Below, piece after piece: positions 7,732 to 8,908 of a DNA stretch of 8,908 bases. The position numbers were made by a program, and so were the translations under genes. The notes beneath the pieces were generated by a model. The model ran no database searches. It saw nothing but the letters and a program-made list of their open reading frames with translations, and was not told the origin of the DNA. Source of the stretch: CAYUXF01 sp964448755 (GTDB lineage Bacteria; Margulisbacteria; Termititenacia; Termititenacales; CAYUXF01); assembly GCA_964448755.1 (NCBI GenBank), contig CAYUXF010000064.1, positions 1-8,908 of the forward strand. Reading direction: 5' to 3'. Positions within the stretch are counted from its first letter, which is position 1. Each line of letters starts with the position of its first letter.

Positions 7732-7754
7732 AACATAAAGCAAAGGAGCGTGAA
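7727..7754 (-). promoter_or_regulatory. Probable promoter of the penicillin-binding protein gene (extended -10)
   Basis: On the minus strand, positions 7732-7727 read TATAAT, a perfect -10 box, preceded by TGT (extended -10). A fair -35 match, TTCACG (7754-7749), lies 16 bases upstream. The -10 overlaps that of the opposite tyrS promoter by five bases. The predicted start near 7720 gives a leader of about 25 bases. Confidence 0.5.
7742..7748 (+). promoter_or_regulatory. Ribosome binding site of tyrS, distant from the start codon
   Basis: AAAGGAG is a strong Shine-Dalgarno sequence, but it lies 13 bases before the only reasonable start, TTG at 7762. A GTG at 7750 in the same frame is only one base from the site and meets TAA two codons later, so it cannot start the enzyme. 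The spacing and the TTG codon suggest modest translation. Confidence 0.6.
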
Positions 7755-7761
7755 GTAAATT

Positions 7762-8908
7762 TTGCAAAACACCATTGAGCTGATAAAAAAAGGCACACTA
7801 GAGATCCTCCCCGTAGAGGAACTAAAAAAAAAACTAGCTAAAAATAAGCCATTAAAAATAAAATTCGGTGCCGACCCTTCGGCGCCTGATCTCCACCTAG
7901 GACACACTGTCGTTCTAACCAAGTTAAAGCAATTACAAGACCTTGGTCATGAAATAATTTTTTTAATTGGCGATTTTACTGCAGCTATTGGCGACCCAAC
8001 CGGCAAATCAGAAACAAGAAAACCGCTCTCCAGAGAAAAAATACTCGAGAACAGCAAAACTTATCAAGATCAAGTTTTTAAAATATTAGACAAAAACAAA
8101 ACAAAGGTTGTCTATAACTCCTCATGGATCAATAAACTCCAGCCTGAAGAACTAATAAAAATAATGTCACAAATAACAGTAGCGCAAATGCTGGAACGTG
8201 AAGATTTTAAAAAGCGGTATACCGGCGGACAATCTATTTCATTGCACGAATTCCTCTACCCTCTTCTACAGGGTTATGATTCTGTAGCCTTAGAAGCCGA
8301 TATTGAATTAGGCGGCACTGACCAAAAATTCAATCTACTGGTGGGCAGACAATTACAAGAACACTATGGGCAAGAACAACAGTGCTTAATAATTATGCCT
8401 ATTTTGGAAGGCACTGACGGCGTTAATAAAATGTCTAAATCACTCGGCAACCACATTGGCATCACAGAGCCAGCCAAAGAGATGTTTGGCAAGTTAATGT
8501 CTATTTCAGATGAATTAATGCCCCGCTATTATGAGCTGCTTACCGAGCTCCCTTTTGACAAGAACGAACACCCCAGAGCCGCTAAAGAAAAACTGGCCAA
8601 ATATATTGTAGCCAAATATCATTCAGCTGCCGAAGCAGACGCTGCCGCTGAAAACTTTAAAAATGTCTTTAGCAATAAAGGCCTCCCTGATGAGATGCCA
8701 GAGCTTGAAATAACTAAAGAGAGTATCAACATCGTTAAAGTAATTCAATTAGCAGATCTAACGCCTAGCGCCTCTGAAGCTAAAAGATTAATTAAACAAG
8801 GAGCGGTTTCACTAGACGGAAATGTAATAAATGACATACAAACAGAGCTGCAAATTAAAAGCGGACAAATTTTAAAAGTAGGCAAAAGAAAATTTGTAAA
8901 GTTTAAAT
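7762..8908 (+). CDS. tyrS: Tyrosyl-tRNA synthetase (3' end just beyond the window)
   Basis: This cytoplasmic class I aminoacyl-tRNA synthetase charges tRNA-Tyr with tyrosine using ATP. The frame stays open for 382 codons to the window edge. Signature regions, counted from the TTG start, are KFGADPSAPDLHLGH with the HIGH-type motif HLGH (45-48), the GDFTAAIGDPTGKS region, a tyrosine/tRNA-site stretch including LGGTDQKFN, and KMSKS (223-227). A C-terminal S4 RNA-binding domain starts at about residue 327. The pattern fits the TyrZ-like branch of bacterial TyrRS, usually about 400-415 residues. The end, GKRKFVKFK, resembles the usual family terminus, so only a few residues should be missing. No in-frame ATG exists upstream of the conserved core, and TAA at 7756-7758 closes the frame, so TTG at 7762 is chosen; ATT at 7759 is a less likely alternative. 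It is divergent from the penicillin-binding protein gene. Confidence 0.93.
   Translation, partial: MQNTIELIKKGTLEILPVEELKKKLAKNKPLKIKFGADPSAPDLHLGHTVVLTKLKQLQDLGHEIIFLIGDFTAAIGDPTGKSETRKPLSREKILENSKTYQDQVFKILDKNKTKVVYNSSWINKLQPEELIKIMSQITVAQMLEREDFKKRYTGGQSISLHEFLYPLLQGYDSVALEADIELGGTDQKFNLLVGRQLQEHYGQEQQCLIIMPILEGTDGVNKMSKSLGNHIGITEPAKEMFGKLMSISDELMPRYYELLTELPFDKNEHPRAAKEKLAKYIVAKYHSAAEADAAAENFKNVFSNKGLPDEMPELEITKESINIVKVIQLADLTPSASEAKRLIKQGAVSLDGNVINDIQTELQIKSGQILKVGKRKFVKFK

Noticed and set aside
7732..7761. T-box or other riboswitch leader for tyrS
   Set aside because: The available leader is only about 24 bases, and the gap to the divergent gene is 67 bases, far too short.
7728..7922. 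Minus-strand 64-codon open frame overlapping the tyrS start
   Set aside because: It runs opposite the HIGH-motif region of tyrS and shows no recognisable features.

Overview
The window is AT-rich bacterial DNA. It has four protein-coding genes, one tRNA gene and short intergenic gaps (the longest is the 179 bases before the first gene). The organism is not identifiable with confidence. Bacterial-type ribosome binding sites, sigma70-like promoter boxes, a tRNA with an encoded CCA end, a class A penicillin-binding protein (so a peptidoglycan wall) and the unusual lipid genes fit a bacterium, possibly an uncultured candidate phylum of the Margulisbacteria / Omnitrophota / Elusimicrobiota kind. 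That placement is a guess from general gene style. I see no transposases, phage genes, CRISPR arrays or other mobile DNA.

Positions 180-5238 (+) hold two tandem paralogous genes, 13 bases apart, that look like one operon. Each encodes a protein of about 840 residues with the same three modules: an AMP-forming fatty-acid ligase, an acyl carrier protein (ACP) domain with an intact DSL phosphopantetheine site, and a PlsC-type glycerolipid acyltransferase with intact HX4D and PEGTR motifs. The simplest reading is a self-contained load-and-transfer machine: a free fatty acid is adenylated, passed to the built-in ACP arm, then transferred to a lysophospholipid or lysophosphatidate. E. coli Aas joins the ligase and acyltransferase activities in the opposite order and has no ACP domain of its own. 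This pair is the most interesting part of the window.

Positions 5239-5447 hold a tRNA-Phe(GAA) gene with its own strong-looking promoter. A perfect 9-bp palindrome overlaps the stop codon of the second lipid gene just upstream.

Positions 5448-7694 (-) encode a bifunctional class A penicillin-binding protein (glycosyltransferase GT51 plus transpeptidase), convergent with the tRNA gene. Only 67 bases separate its start from the divergent tyrosyl-tRNA synthetase gene (7762 to the window end, +), which starts with TTG and runs off the window just short of its stop. This gap contains what look like two overlapping, oppositely directed promoters sharing a nearly symmetric -10 box.

Taken together, the window joins membrane-lipid acylation or recycling, cell-wall synthesis and translation genes. 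Only the two lipid genes clearly form one functional unit.
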